Notes under the pieces: model-generated
Seen by the model: the letters and a program-made list of their open reading frames with translations, nothing else
What the model was told of the DNA's origin: nothing
Database searches by the model: none
Source of the DNA: Rhizophagus irregularis
Taxonomy: Eukaryota; Glomeromycota; Glomeromycetes; Glomerales; Glomeraceae
Direction of reading: 5' to 3'
DNA: 64,000 nt
Assembly (NCBI RefSeq): GCF_026210795.1
Contig: NC_089443.1
Coordinates: 3,162,001-3,226,000, forward strand
Position numbers and translations under genes: made by a program
Part shown: in pieces, positions 54,600-64,000 of the stretch
Numbering within the stretch: position 1 is the first letter of the stretch
Layout of the letters: each line of letters starts with the position of its first letter

Positions 54600-55028
54600 G
54601 ATAAAAAGAATGAGTCACAACAATAAAAAAAGAGAATATATGAATGAAAAAGGAAAAAAAGAATGAGGGTAAATGAAAAAAATAGGAAGAGTAAAAGGGA
54701 ATGAAAGAAACGAAGGAGAAGTAAAGGAGGAACGAAATGGAGTAAAGAGAAAGTGAAAGAACGAAAAAAATGAAAAAGATAAAGTGAGAATGAAAAAAAA
54801 TGAAAGAATGAAGAGGACAAAATGGAGTAAAGGGAAATAAAAAAAATGAAAGAAACAAAGGATAGTATAAAGAAATAAAAAAAGAAATGGGAATGGAAGA
54901 TAACAAAGGATAATGTAAATGAACGAAAAAGATAAAGTGGGAATAGAAAAAAATGAAATTAACGAAGGGCAGTGTAAAGGAACGAAAAAGATGAAATGTG
55001 AATAAAATAAAAATGAATGAAAGGTAGT
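54600..55028. repeat. Polypurine low-complexity tract
   Basis: GAATGAAAAAATGAAAGAAA-type sequence, almost all purine, with a loose period that includes AACGAAGGAGAAGTAAAG, GAACGAAAAAGATAAAGTGG. Long minus-strand open frames (Phe/Ser/Leu-rich) result from the composition and are not genes. It resumes at 55312-55545 and 56370-56480. Confidence 0.7.
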
Positions 55029-55031
55029 GTA

Positions 55032-55308
55032 CACTGGTAAAAAAATGTCTATCCCTACACACACACTACATATATCTTACATATATCGAAGACTTCAAAA
55101 TGTAGAAAATCATACACAAATAATACACATATCATACACATATCGGGTACTTATATATATAGTATACTATCAGGTGTGATATATGTATGATATATATATT
55201 AGTACCCGATATGTGTATGATATGTGTATTATTTGTGTATAATTTTCTACATTTTGAGTACCCAATATGTGTAAGATATGTGTAGGATAAATCATTTTTT
55301 TACCAGTG
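55032..55308. mobile_element. 277-bp MITE with CACTGG termini
   Basis: Ends CACTGGTAAAAAAATG and complement, with GTA on both sides (55029-55031 and 55309-55311). Inside is a near-palindrome with ACACATATCRGGTAC and AATACACATATCATACACAT. CACTG ends and a 3-bp duplication suggest a CACTA/EnSpm-type non-autonomous element. Confidence 0.7.
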
Positions 55309-55311
55309 GTA

Positions 55312-55745
55312 AATAAATGAAAAAAAAATGGGAATGAAAAAAAAGAAAGGAATGAAAAAAACAAAGTGGAAACAAAAAAAAAGTAGGAATGAAAAAAAAT
55401 GAAAAGACCAAAAAAGAAATAAAAATAATGGAAAAAATGAAGAAAGGGAAGAACAAAAAGAGCAAAAGAAATGAAGAGACGAAAAAAAAGCAAAAAATGG
55501 AGAAGGGGCGAAAATGAGATAAACAGGGGACCAAGTAACAACCAAACCCATAAAATAAAACAAGAAATAAAGTTAGTAGGGAATAGAGATTATATGTAAT
55601 AAATAAACGAAAACAAAAAAATAAAAACATACCTTAGTAGTTGCAGAGAAAAACTAAAAGGCTTAAAAAGAACGTACAAAATGTAAGAAACGAAATACAA
55701 GAACGAAATAAAAAATAAGAAAAAATGGCTATGTAGTGCTGGACA
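55312..55745. repeat. Polypurine tract, continued
   Basis: AAAAAATGGGAATGAAAAAA-type repeats continue past the MITE, so the MITE landed inside the tract. Open frames on the minus strand are compositional. Confidence 0.6.
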
Positions 55746-55747
55746 TA

Positions 55748-56365
55748 CAGTCAACCCTTGTTATAACGAACCCTAGGTTGCCAGACAGGACCGAAAACCT
55801 ATAATGGAGGTCACTAGCATCAAGACACTAGTAAAATCCATTGAATTTTTTATATATACAATTTTTAATGAAGCCAAAATGTGTGGATTAAACTTATCTG
55901 TTTAAGTTTAGAGTTAAATGCATGATTTATACATTCAATTTAGATTTTTATATATTCTGTGTAATACAAAAAGGTGGTTCGCATAATTAGTAAATTTTTT
56001 AAAAAGTGGTTCGCGTTATTATAAAATTTTTTTCGGAAAATTTAATGATCTCAGTTAATATTGATATTAAAAGAATAATTTATGATTCATTTTATTTTTC
56101 AGACATTTCTGTATGATTTGTTAGATTTTTAGTTTAATTACTTAAGAAAACTTTTTATTAATTTGGGCAAAACCATCATTTTACTATTGTCCAGTGACCT
56201 TTATTATAAGTTTTCCCGGTCCTTTCCAGACCTCAACTTCGCTATAGGGCTATAGTGGAGATTTTAAGAGATTTGATTGGTTAATTCGTTATAGTAAGGG
56301 GAAATTTATTATAGTTATCTGAAAAATTCACTATATCAAGGGTTCGCTATATCAAGGTTTAACTG
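55748..56365. mobile_element. 618-bp TA-flanked MITE, longer relative of the 172-bp family
   Basis: TA at 55746-55747 and 56366-56367. Left end CAGTCAACCCTTGTTATAAC then GAACCCTAGGTT; right end ATATCAAGGTTTAACTG. The right 150 bp (from about 56220) match 48345-48482. An extra segment of about 450 bp holds AAAGTGGTTCGC repeats. Confidence 0.8.
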
Positions 56366-56751
56366 TACTTAATTGCAAAACTGAAAGAGCCAAAAAACCT
56401 AAAAAAAATGAAATAAAGTTAGTAGGAAACAAAATGCAAGAAGCAAAAATGAAAAAAAAAGAAAACGTACCATAGTGCTATGCAAAGGAGTGAAAGGACC
56501 TAAAGAAAAAAAGATTATCTGAGTACGTTTAAAAAAAAAAATAAACAAACATAAGCCGAAAATGATCAGCACATTAATTAGCCAATAAAATTTAATAGGG
56601 TGCACGTGTACAAATTTAATAATGAGGTGATATCACCGGGTAAATTATCTGTTATATAAAATTATCGGGTTAAATCGCACAGGTGAAAATGAGGTTAAAT
56701 CACCCTAGGAGAAAATAATTAAAATTCACCCCGGAGGTAAATTATTATAAT

Positions 56752-56935
56752 TAGTCAAAACTCGATATACCGATATTTGATATACTGATACATTATTAAA
56801 AACTTGATATACCGATAAAATTTTACATTCTCACTATATGTGAGGACATATAAATATCGGTATAATTTGATATAATGATATTTTTTAAATTTTTTCTTAT
56901 GAGTCCCGACATATCATTATATAAAGGTTTGACTG
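56752..56935. mobile_element. Small pogo-like MITE, left end worn
   Basis: The right end AAAGGTTTGACTG is followed by TA; the left end GTCAAAACTCGATATACCGA lacks the expected CA. The interior has TCGATATACCGATATTTGAT-type repeats in both orientations. Confidence 0.5.
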
Positions 56936-56999
56936 TATTCTTTATTTAATATTTTTATAAAATACAATTAATTTAATATTTGTTTATTTTCAAAACTGC

Positions 57000-57215
57000 C
57001 CTTAAATTAAAAAGAGTAAAAAATAGAGATAGGATAAAAATGAAAAGAAATAGAAAAGCAATGAAAGGAAAATATCATAAGTAGAAACAAGTGTTAGGAA
57101 TTAATATACGAAAGTGAAGTACCAGAAATGAAAAAAAATAAAATAACAAAAGGAAATGTTAGGAATAAAAAATGATAAATGGGAAACGTCAGAAATGAAA
57201 ATAACAAAAGAGAAG
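57000..57215. repeat. GAAGTATCAGAAATGAAAAA low-complexity repeat, left part
   Basis: Loose purine-rich repeats with AAGTACCAGAAATGAAAAAA and variants. The same repeat continues at 58308-58620 beyond an insertion. Confidence 0.6.
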
Positions 57216-57219
57216 TATC

Positions 57220-58307
57220 GAGAGGATCCCGGAAAATACTTATATAGGTAAGATCAAAAATATTTTTTATTAGTAGCTCTAACTAGGTTTTACTATGATC
57301 ACTAAGCATTATTGATATCTAACCTTAAAAATTATATAAAAATAAGCAAATCAATCTTCTAATCTAATTAAATTTTTATTATAACACATATAATTTATAA
57401 AATATATTTATTAATTAATATATTTTATTAAATCCAATTTTAAATATGTTGTGAAGCTAAACTAAACATAATATACAAGTAAATTAACAATATTCAATTA
57501 ATAAAGTTAATAAATAGTAAAGAAAAATTTGAAATTAATACTATTACAAAAAATGTAAATTTCTCCATAAGTATTATACTTACATCCATGAAAATTAATA
57601 ATGTAGGTAGTTTCGACCTTGCTGAACAACTTTCAATTGCTCTGAAGTTATAAACGAAAAAGTGAAAAATTTAAAAGTTATTACTGTTAAAAAAAATATG
57701 CTTTTCTATATAAATATCATATTTAGCCTTATGAAAATTCAAATACAAGTAGATTTAACTTGCCGAACAACCTTACTTAAACATAAAAGATAATTTGATA
57801 TAACCAAAGTGATGAGTAGTGAAATTATATTTTAAAGTAAAACATATTTATAGTAATTTTATTTAACAAAATAAACATGTATAATATAGTAATTTTATAT
57901 TAAAAATAATACACTGAGTTTAATAAAAATTAAAAAGATACTATTAACAGATAATTAATAAAACATTGAAAAAAAAATGAAATTTCATCAAAAAAAAATT
58001 TTTGTTTATGTATTTATATAAAATTGTGAAATGTAGTACAAAATTAACACTCACCGTTAGTGAAAATAAAATAAAAATTAATTATAAATTCAATATATAA
58101 TATTTTAAAAAGTTCTATAAATATGAAAAATAAGCAACTAAAAACTCTTAGTATTTTAAAATAATACCAAAACTATACAATTTAATTATCTTACATAGTA
58201 TAAAATTTTCTTAAAATTAAGCATTATAAAATTCTTACATCATAAAACTTTTCTATGTTGGCTAAGCACCTTGGTATCTTACATATATAAGCATTTTCTG
58301 GGGCCCT
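57220..58307. mobile_element. About 1.1-kb element inserted into the GAAGTATCAGAAATG repeat
   Basis: The left end AGGATCCCGGAAAATACTTA then TATAGGTAAGAT is an imperfect inverted copy of the right end (complement AGGGCCCCAGAAAATGCTTA then TATATGTAAGAT). AGTATC flanks both sides. The interior is very AT-rich with a repeated CTTGCYGAACAAC phrase. No coding. Confidence 0.55.
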
Positions 58308-59108
58308 AGTATCAGAAATGAAAAAAAATGAAAGGGAAGTATCAGAAACAGAAACAAAGAAAGAAAAGCATTAGAATGAAAAGAAATGAAAAGGAGATGT
58401 CAAGAACAAAATAAGATACATCAGGAATGAAAAAAAATGAAAGAAAGGTGTTAAGAATAAGAAATAACAAAAGGGAGATATCAGAAACAAAAAACAAATA
58501 GACATAGAAGTATCAGAAATGGAAAACAATAAAAGAGAAGTATCAGAAATAGAAAAAAATTAAAGGAAGCGTAAGAGGACAAAAAACAAAAGAAAAAAAG
58601 CGTTAAGAGCAAAAAAAATAAAAAAAAGGTGTCGTGAGGACAAAAAAAGAAATATAAGAAAGATGTTAGAAAGTAACAGTAACAAAAAAAAAATTAGAAA
58701 TAAAAAAAGAAAACCGCCACCTATAAAAAAAAAGAAATGATTAATAAATTTCAAAATCAAAAGAAGTAACAGAAAACAATAAAATAATAAGAAAAATGAC
58801 ATACTTCAGTTTCTTAGTAGCTAAAATATTTCAGCAAGAAGCAATTATATTGAAATTGTCTAAAAAACAGTTAGCAAAAGTAAAAAGCAATAAATAAATA
58901 AATAAATAAAACAGTAAAATAGTAAAAACACAATAAAAATTACCTTGAACTGTGTGCTAGACTTTTTTAAGAAAGTCATTTTAAGTCTTAAAAAAAAAGA
59001 TTTCAAAAAATAAGAGAACAAAAGAAAAAAAATAGTACATAAAAAGTGGATGAAAAAAAGAGTATCTGTGATAAACAAACAGATTAAATATATACATGAC
59101 AAAATCAC
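58308..59108. repeat. GAAGTATCAGAAATGAAAAA repeat, right part, and A-rich tract
   Basis: Purine-rich repeats continue to about 58620, then give way to A-rich low complexity with AAATAAATAAATAAA (about 58893). Minus-strand open frames here are compositional. Confidence 0.55.
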
Positions 59109-59689
59109 GTAAAAAAAGAACTGTACTGTACAGAAAAAAAAATCGTATAATGATTATTTGTACAGTACAGTTTAGCTGATTGTACAGTACAGTTTATATA
59201 TATACCCTAATTTAGGCACTTTAGTCAAAGAAAATATCTAAAATCTTCTTAAGTAAAGTTGTTCAGCAGGTTCGAATTTACTTACATATAAATTTTTATC
59301 ATGATTGAATAGATATTTATGGATTTATTTATGTTTTTCATAATGCCACCAATATGTGGAATTTTTATTTTTAAAATTTACTGTAAAATTTATTAAAAAA
59401 AAGGATCATTTTAACGCTCACCAAAGGTGAAATTCACCATATCATGTGATATTTATTATTATATTAAAATTTAGTAAAATTCATCACATCAAATTTTTTT
59501 TGTGTTTGAATAAACATGTAAAAAAAAGTTTTTTCTATTAACCATTTAAGCATAAATTTTTAAAGGTTTATTGACAAAAAGTTTCTTTTTAAATTAACAT
59601 AACTTCAATTAAACTATTACACCTATCCACTAACCATTTAATCCAGATTTTTCATTAATTTAAAACCTATAGTAATGCATAATATATAA

Positions 59690-60540
59690 TTCTTTATAAT
59701 AATGAAAAATGAAATGAAAGTGAAATAGGTTGATGAAAACAGAAATGGGATAATGTAAAACAAAATAAAACAATACAAAGTGAATTGAGATAATGAAAAA
59801 TAAAGTGGAATGTTGCAAAATGAAATGGAGTGATGAAAAATGATATGGAGTAATATGGAGTGATGAAAACTGATATGATACATTATAAAGCGATATGGAA
59901 TGATGAAAATGATATGAAGTGATATGGAGTGATGAAAAATGATATGGAGTAATATGGAGTAATGAAAATAATATGGAGCGATATGGAGTGATGAAAACTG
60001 ATATGAAATAATATGAAGCAATATGGCAGGATGAAAAACAATATGAAGCAATATAGAGTGATGAAAATGATATGGAGCGATATGAAGTGATAAAAAATGA
60101 TATGGAGCAATATGGAGTGATGAAAAATGATATGAAGTAATATGGAGTTAAAAAGCGATATGGAGCAATATGGAGTGATAAAAACTGATATAAAGCGATA
60201 TGGAGTGATGAAAACTAATATGAAGCAATATGAAATGATGAAAACTGATATAAAACGATATGAAGCGATATGGAGTGATGAAAAATGATATGAAGCGATA
60301 TAGAGTGATAAAAAATGATATAGAGCAATATGGAGTGATAAAAAATAATATGGAGCAATATGGAGTGATGAAAAGCGATATGGAGCAATATGGAGTGATA
60401 AAAACTGATATGAAGCGATATGAAGTGATGAAAAGCGATATAGAGCAATATAGAATGATGAAAACTGATATGAAATGATATGAAGCAATATAGAGTGATG
60501 AAAAATGATATAGGAGCAAAAGGGACAATGATAAATGAAA
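59690..60540. repeat. ATATGGAGTGATGAAAA satellite, about 0.85 kb
   Basis: About 25 diverged copies of a unit near GATATGGAGTGATGAAAA(A/C)T with GATATGAAGCAATATGGAGT linkers, roughly 16-38 bp long, degenerating toward the left edge. Open frames of up to 224 codons on the minus strand and 72 codons on the plus strand follow the repeat and are not genes. Confidence 0.8.
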
Positions 60541-61217
60541 AGGATAATTAAAAACAAAGTGGAAGCAAAGGGAATGGTAGAAAAATAAAAATACTAGCAA
60601 TAAAAGTGAGTCTTACCTTAACTTCTTGAAGTTATTTGAAATTGTTGTTTTCTGAAAAACAAGTTAACAAGTTAGCATAAGAGAAAAAGAATATTAAACA
60701 AGCGAAGTAATAAGAAAATAAAAAAATTCTACCTTAGAAGTTTCAGGTAAAAAGCTAGTCATTTTGAAAATAATACTACAAGAAAAGCAAAAAACAAAAT
60801 ATGTATTACGCGTTTGTATAATATGAAATCGCCTGTGAATTTCACGTAGGGTAAATTTAAAATTTTAATAATTTTAATGCATTGCAGATCAAGGTGAAAT
60901 TCACTGATGGTGAATGTAAAATTAATCCTAAAAAAAATATTTTTAAAAAATTTTCTAAGTAAAAATGAAATAACTTTTATTGATTAATATAAAAATTATA
61001 GTGTAAAATTATAAAAAAACAGAAAAACACTTATTTTTCCCTTTCCACCCACCTGTTGCTCTCATTTTTAATATATATTTTTTAAATATTACACAGACGT
61101 GTATATGATTTATATTTTTAATGTTACATAGACACGTATTTGTTTTATCAACATTCTTACGATCGTAATCTAAAAATAGTCACTGTATTATATATACAAT
61201 TAACTTAATCTTTGTAT
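60541..61217. other. AT-rich gap
   Basis: No gene. It has a TTTCACGTAGGG and GGTGAAATTCAC pair at about 60838-60900 and a duplicated ATTACACAGACGTGTAT / GTTACATAGACACGTAT phrase at 61070-61120. Confidence 0.4.
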
Positions 61218-61219
61218 TA

Positions 61220-61488
61220 CAGCAATATCCAAAATAAAGGAAACACTTGAAAATTTTGTTGCCGAGAATCTGTCAGGTTGTCGGCTTGCCAGCTTGCCGG
61301 TAAATTGAAAAAATAAATAAACACATGACAAGTTTATTATGTAACATAAACATTTGATTTCGCTAATTTCGCATAACTATACTAACATGTCATATATTTG
61401 TTATTTTTTCAATTTACTGGCAGCTGGCAACATGACAGATTTTTGGCAACAAAATTTTCAAGTGTTTTCTTTATTTTGAATATTGCTG
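61220..61488. mobile_element. 269-bp TA-flanked MITE
   Basis: Ends CAGCAATATCCAAAATAAAG, then GAAACACTTGAAAATTTTGT, and complement (about 45 bp, few differences). TA at 61218-61219 and 61489-61490. Inside, TTACCGGCAAGCTGGCAAGC-type blocks are partly inverted. Tc1/mariner type. Confidence 0.85.
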
Positions 61489-61626
61489 TAAAAATAGTAA
61501 ATTTCTTTTACACAAACATGTTTATAACTTTGTTTACATATTTAATTAGATTTTTTTAATGTAAAAAATGTAAAATATATATTATATTATATATATTAAA
61601 AAAATCTATCTTGCTACACAAATATA

Positions 61627-61798
61627 CAGTCAAACCTTGATATAGCGAACCCTTGATATAGTGAATTTTTCAGACAACTATAATAAATTTCCCCTTGCTA
61701 TAACGAATTAACCAATCAAATCTCTTAAAATCTTTACTATAGCCCTATAGCGAAGTTGAGGTCTGTAACCTAGGGTTCGTTATAACAAGGGTTGACTG
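61627..61798. mobile_element. 172-bp TA-flanked MITE (inverted copy of 48311-48482)
   Basis: TA at 61625-61626 and 61799-61800. Starts CAGTCAAACCTTGATATAGC and ends AACAAGGGTTGACTG. Exactly the same length as 48311-48482, in reverse orientation. Confidence 0.85.
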
Positions 61799-61951
61799 TA
61801 TATCTGACTATTAATAATTTAAATATTCTGTTATGCATAACTATATCTAACTATTTTAAAATTATATTATCAAATAAGCAATAATAAATCTCACATAGGA
61901 AAAAATTTTTATATATTGGCTAAGCAAACTCAAAACCTATATTTATATATA

Positions 61952-62836
61952 TACCTACCTGCCGAAAGTATCTAAATACCTCTAAAAAATGACTATAATT
62001 AAATCACATTATTTTGACATTCAGTGATCAGAATTTAACGATTTATGATTCATTGGATTTATCTAATTAAGATGCATCTAACCGCAGTATTTTCAAGTCT
62101 GTAAATTCAATAGAACAGAAGTTATTACTGAATGTCTAAAAATAGTAAAATGCAAATAACTATTGATCCATTAATTCTAGAGACATGAAAATAATAGATA
62201 CTATGTACCTTAATAAGACAAATCTAATGAATTATATTTCATCTTTCTAAGTTTAATAGAGAAGAAAACATTTTGAAATTTGTATATGTCAAATTTTTAA
62301 AAGTGAATAATGAATTATTTGCATTTTACTATTGAGAATAACATCTGATCCATCAAATTTAGAGACATAAAAGCACTGCAATTAGATGCATCTTGATAAT
62401 ATGAATTCATTGAATCATAAATAATTAAATTCTGGTCACTGGTTATTGAAATAATATGATTTAACTTTATGAAGTAATTTATTTTTTATCTTTAAAACTT
62501 TAGCAAATACAAATTTCACAGCATTTTCTTCCCTATTAAACATAGAATAATGAAATATGATTCATTAGATTTATCTTATTAAGGTACATTGTATCTATTA
62601 TTTTTATGCCTCTAGAATTGATGAATCAAAAGTTATTTACATTTTACTATTTTTAGACATTCAGCAATAACTTCTGTTCTATTGAACTTACAGACTTGAA
62701 AATACTGCAGTTAGATGCGTCTCAATTAGACGAATCCAATGAATCATAAATCGTTAAATTCTGATCACTGGACATTAAAATAATGTGATTTAATGGTCAT
62801 TTTTAAAAGTGTCCAAATACTTTTGGCAGATGAGTG
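61952..62836. mobile_element. 885-bp TA-flanked Tc1-type MITE with about 370-bp inverted arms
   Basis: The ends resemble Tc1 termini (complement of right: CACTCATCTGCCAAAAGTAT) with TA at 61950-61951 and 62837-62838. The arms are inverted over about 370 bp and include CAGTGATCAGAATTTAACGA then TTTATGATTCATTGGATT. The end is similar to the relic end at 9466. No transposase. Confidence 0.75.
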
Positions 62837-62838
62837 TA

Positions 62839-64000
62839 TTATTCGGGATTTTAACTAAGTGAATAGTTTTAAATAGTAAGGCTCAGCTGACTAAAAAAAA
62901 ATAACAGCATGCTTTATTAAAACAAATTATATCAGTTATGATTAGATATGAACTAATAACTTCTAGTACATAATTCTTTCAAAACTGTAAGTTTTTGGCT
63001 TAAATAAATTTTCTTTAAGTTATAATATCCAAAAAGTAATTTATAAGCAAATACTATAAGTTAAAAAAACTAAGTTTTTTTTTCAGCTAGTAACTTCTAC
63101 TGAAAAAATAATCAAAAAATTAGTAAGTGAGAAAATAGTTGATTTTTTTAAAAAAGGAATTTTTTATATATAAAAATTAAATTATTATATTTTTCTTAAA
63201 AATTGCCTTTTTTAATATAAAAAATACATCATTTTTTTATAAATTTATATATAATAAAGTTAAAATAATATATTATTTAAAATTCTAAAACTAAAAATTA
63301 TATATAAAAATTCAAACATTGCATTTTTTTAAAAAACTATTTAAGTAATAATTTTTTAAGAATCTTATTAATTTACTCTTTAAGTAAAATCATCCAGATA
63401 ATTTTACTCATATATAAATTTATTGAAATCAAATTATTTTACTCATAATAAATCATATATAAAATTTTTAATTTAATCTGCATATAAATAAATTTTTACA
63501 AACATACATTTATTGTAAATAGAAAAATTTATAATCACATTATATTATATATATAGTTTATATAATAACTTTTAATATTACTACTAAAATTAAAAATAAT
63601 TAAAATTATAATGAACTAAAAATAAAATTAAATGAGATTAAATGAAATCAGAAATAAAATATATAAGATTAAAATGAATTAAAATCAAAGAGAAAATAAA
63701 TAAATAATTAAAATCATAATAAAATCAAATTAAATATAAGTAAAATAAAATCATATAAAGAAATAAAAAAATTCTAATTAAAGAAAAAAAGTTTAAAAAG
63801 AAACCCAAGAAAGAAACTCAAAGAAAAAAATTCAAAAAAAAACAAAAAAAAATCTAAAGAAAAGATCTAAAGAAATCCAAAAAAAATCTAATTAAACTCA
63901 AGAAGAAATCCAAAAAAAAGATCTGAGAAAAAAATCTAAAAGAAATCTAATGAAACTCAAGAAGAAATTCAAAGAAAAAGTTTAAGGAAAAATTCAGCCA
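62839..64000. other. AT-rich, A-rich end of window
   Basis: No gene. The last 250 bp become polypurine (AAAGAAATCCAAAAAAAATC), similar in style to the 54.6 kb tract. Confidence 0.45.

Noticed and set aside
54563-55630. Several long minus-strand open frames rich in Phe, Ser and Leu
   Set aside because: They overlap in different frames and mirror a polypurine tract; composition alone keeps stops away.
58560-59108. Open frames predicting hydrophobic proteins
   Set aside because: A-rich low complexity read on the minus strand; no start context or domain.
59638-60600. Open frames of up to 224 codons (HISLHIIFHHSILLHI-type repeats)
   Set aside because: They are translations of a short satellite in three frames.

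Overview
The window looks like nuclear DNA of a transposon-swollen, strongly AT-rich fungus. Several decayed protein families (a DDE protein with an SDNGGHYHN motif, a second DDE protein with TDGGPD and VERSM motifs, Helitron and MULE relics, an ORF1 protein with a lysine-rich tail) resemble families I remember as highly expanded in arbuscular mycorrhizal fungi (Glomeromycotina, Rhizophagus-like). That assignment is inference from memory, not a search. Introns are short, with GT..AG borders.

Only one gene looks intact and host-like: a five-exon gene at 39899-41337 for a 296-residue PA-TM-RING membrane E3 ubiquitin ligase (signal peptide, protease-associated domain, one membrane segment, RING-H2). 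Nearly everything else is mobile or repetitive DNA, much of it nested, and many boundaries can be proved from target-site duplications (TSDs) or from filled and empty sites within the window.

Layout. 1-4900: copies of an ORF1-only non-LTR retroelement. 5.98-9.47 kb: a broken DDE transposase gene on the minus strand carrying a TA-flanked MITE. 9.5-12.2 kb: a Tc1-like relic and a decayed gene of unknown function with an organelle-type tRNA-Leu in it. 12.2-17.65 kb: ORF1 element E, split by a 3.7 kb inverted-repeat element that itself holds ORF1 element F, a MITE and a tandem array of intron-like units. 19.3-28.55 kb: an element flanked by TAA with about 700-bp inverted arms. Its DDE gene is split by a 6.7 kb two-gene hAT transposon that carries three arrays of a GGACAATTTTGTCC dyad. 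28.56-30.67 kb: a MULE relic. 31.3-38.3 kb: TA-flanked MITEs, a Helitron N-terminal relic, a tRNA-like/SINE-like sequence and a patch that is less AT-rich than its surroundings. 39.9-41.3 kb: the RING gene. 42.3-45.8 kb: a Helitron relic and two copies of a 960-bp MITE. 46-54 kb: small MITEs and a third 960-bp MITE inflated to 5 kb by three insertions, among them a truncated LINE with an RNase H domain. 54.5-61 kb: polypurine low complexity and an ATATGGAGTGATGAAAA-type satellite. 61.2-62.8 kb: three more TA-flanked MITEs.

There is no operon-like cooperation between genes. The best candidates for undescribed biology are the two-gene hAT element with its dyad arrays, a recurring module of roughly 70-110 bp shared by TA-flanked MITEs whose terminal repeats differ, and the tandem array of TACTAAC-containing mini-introns at 16.1-16.7 kb.
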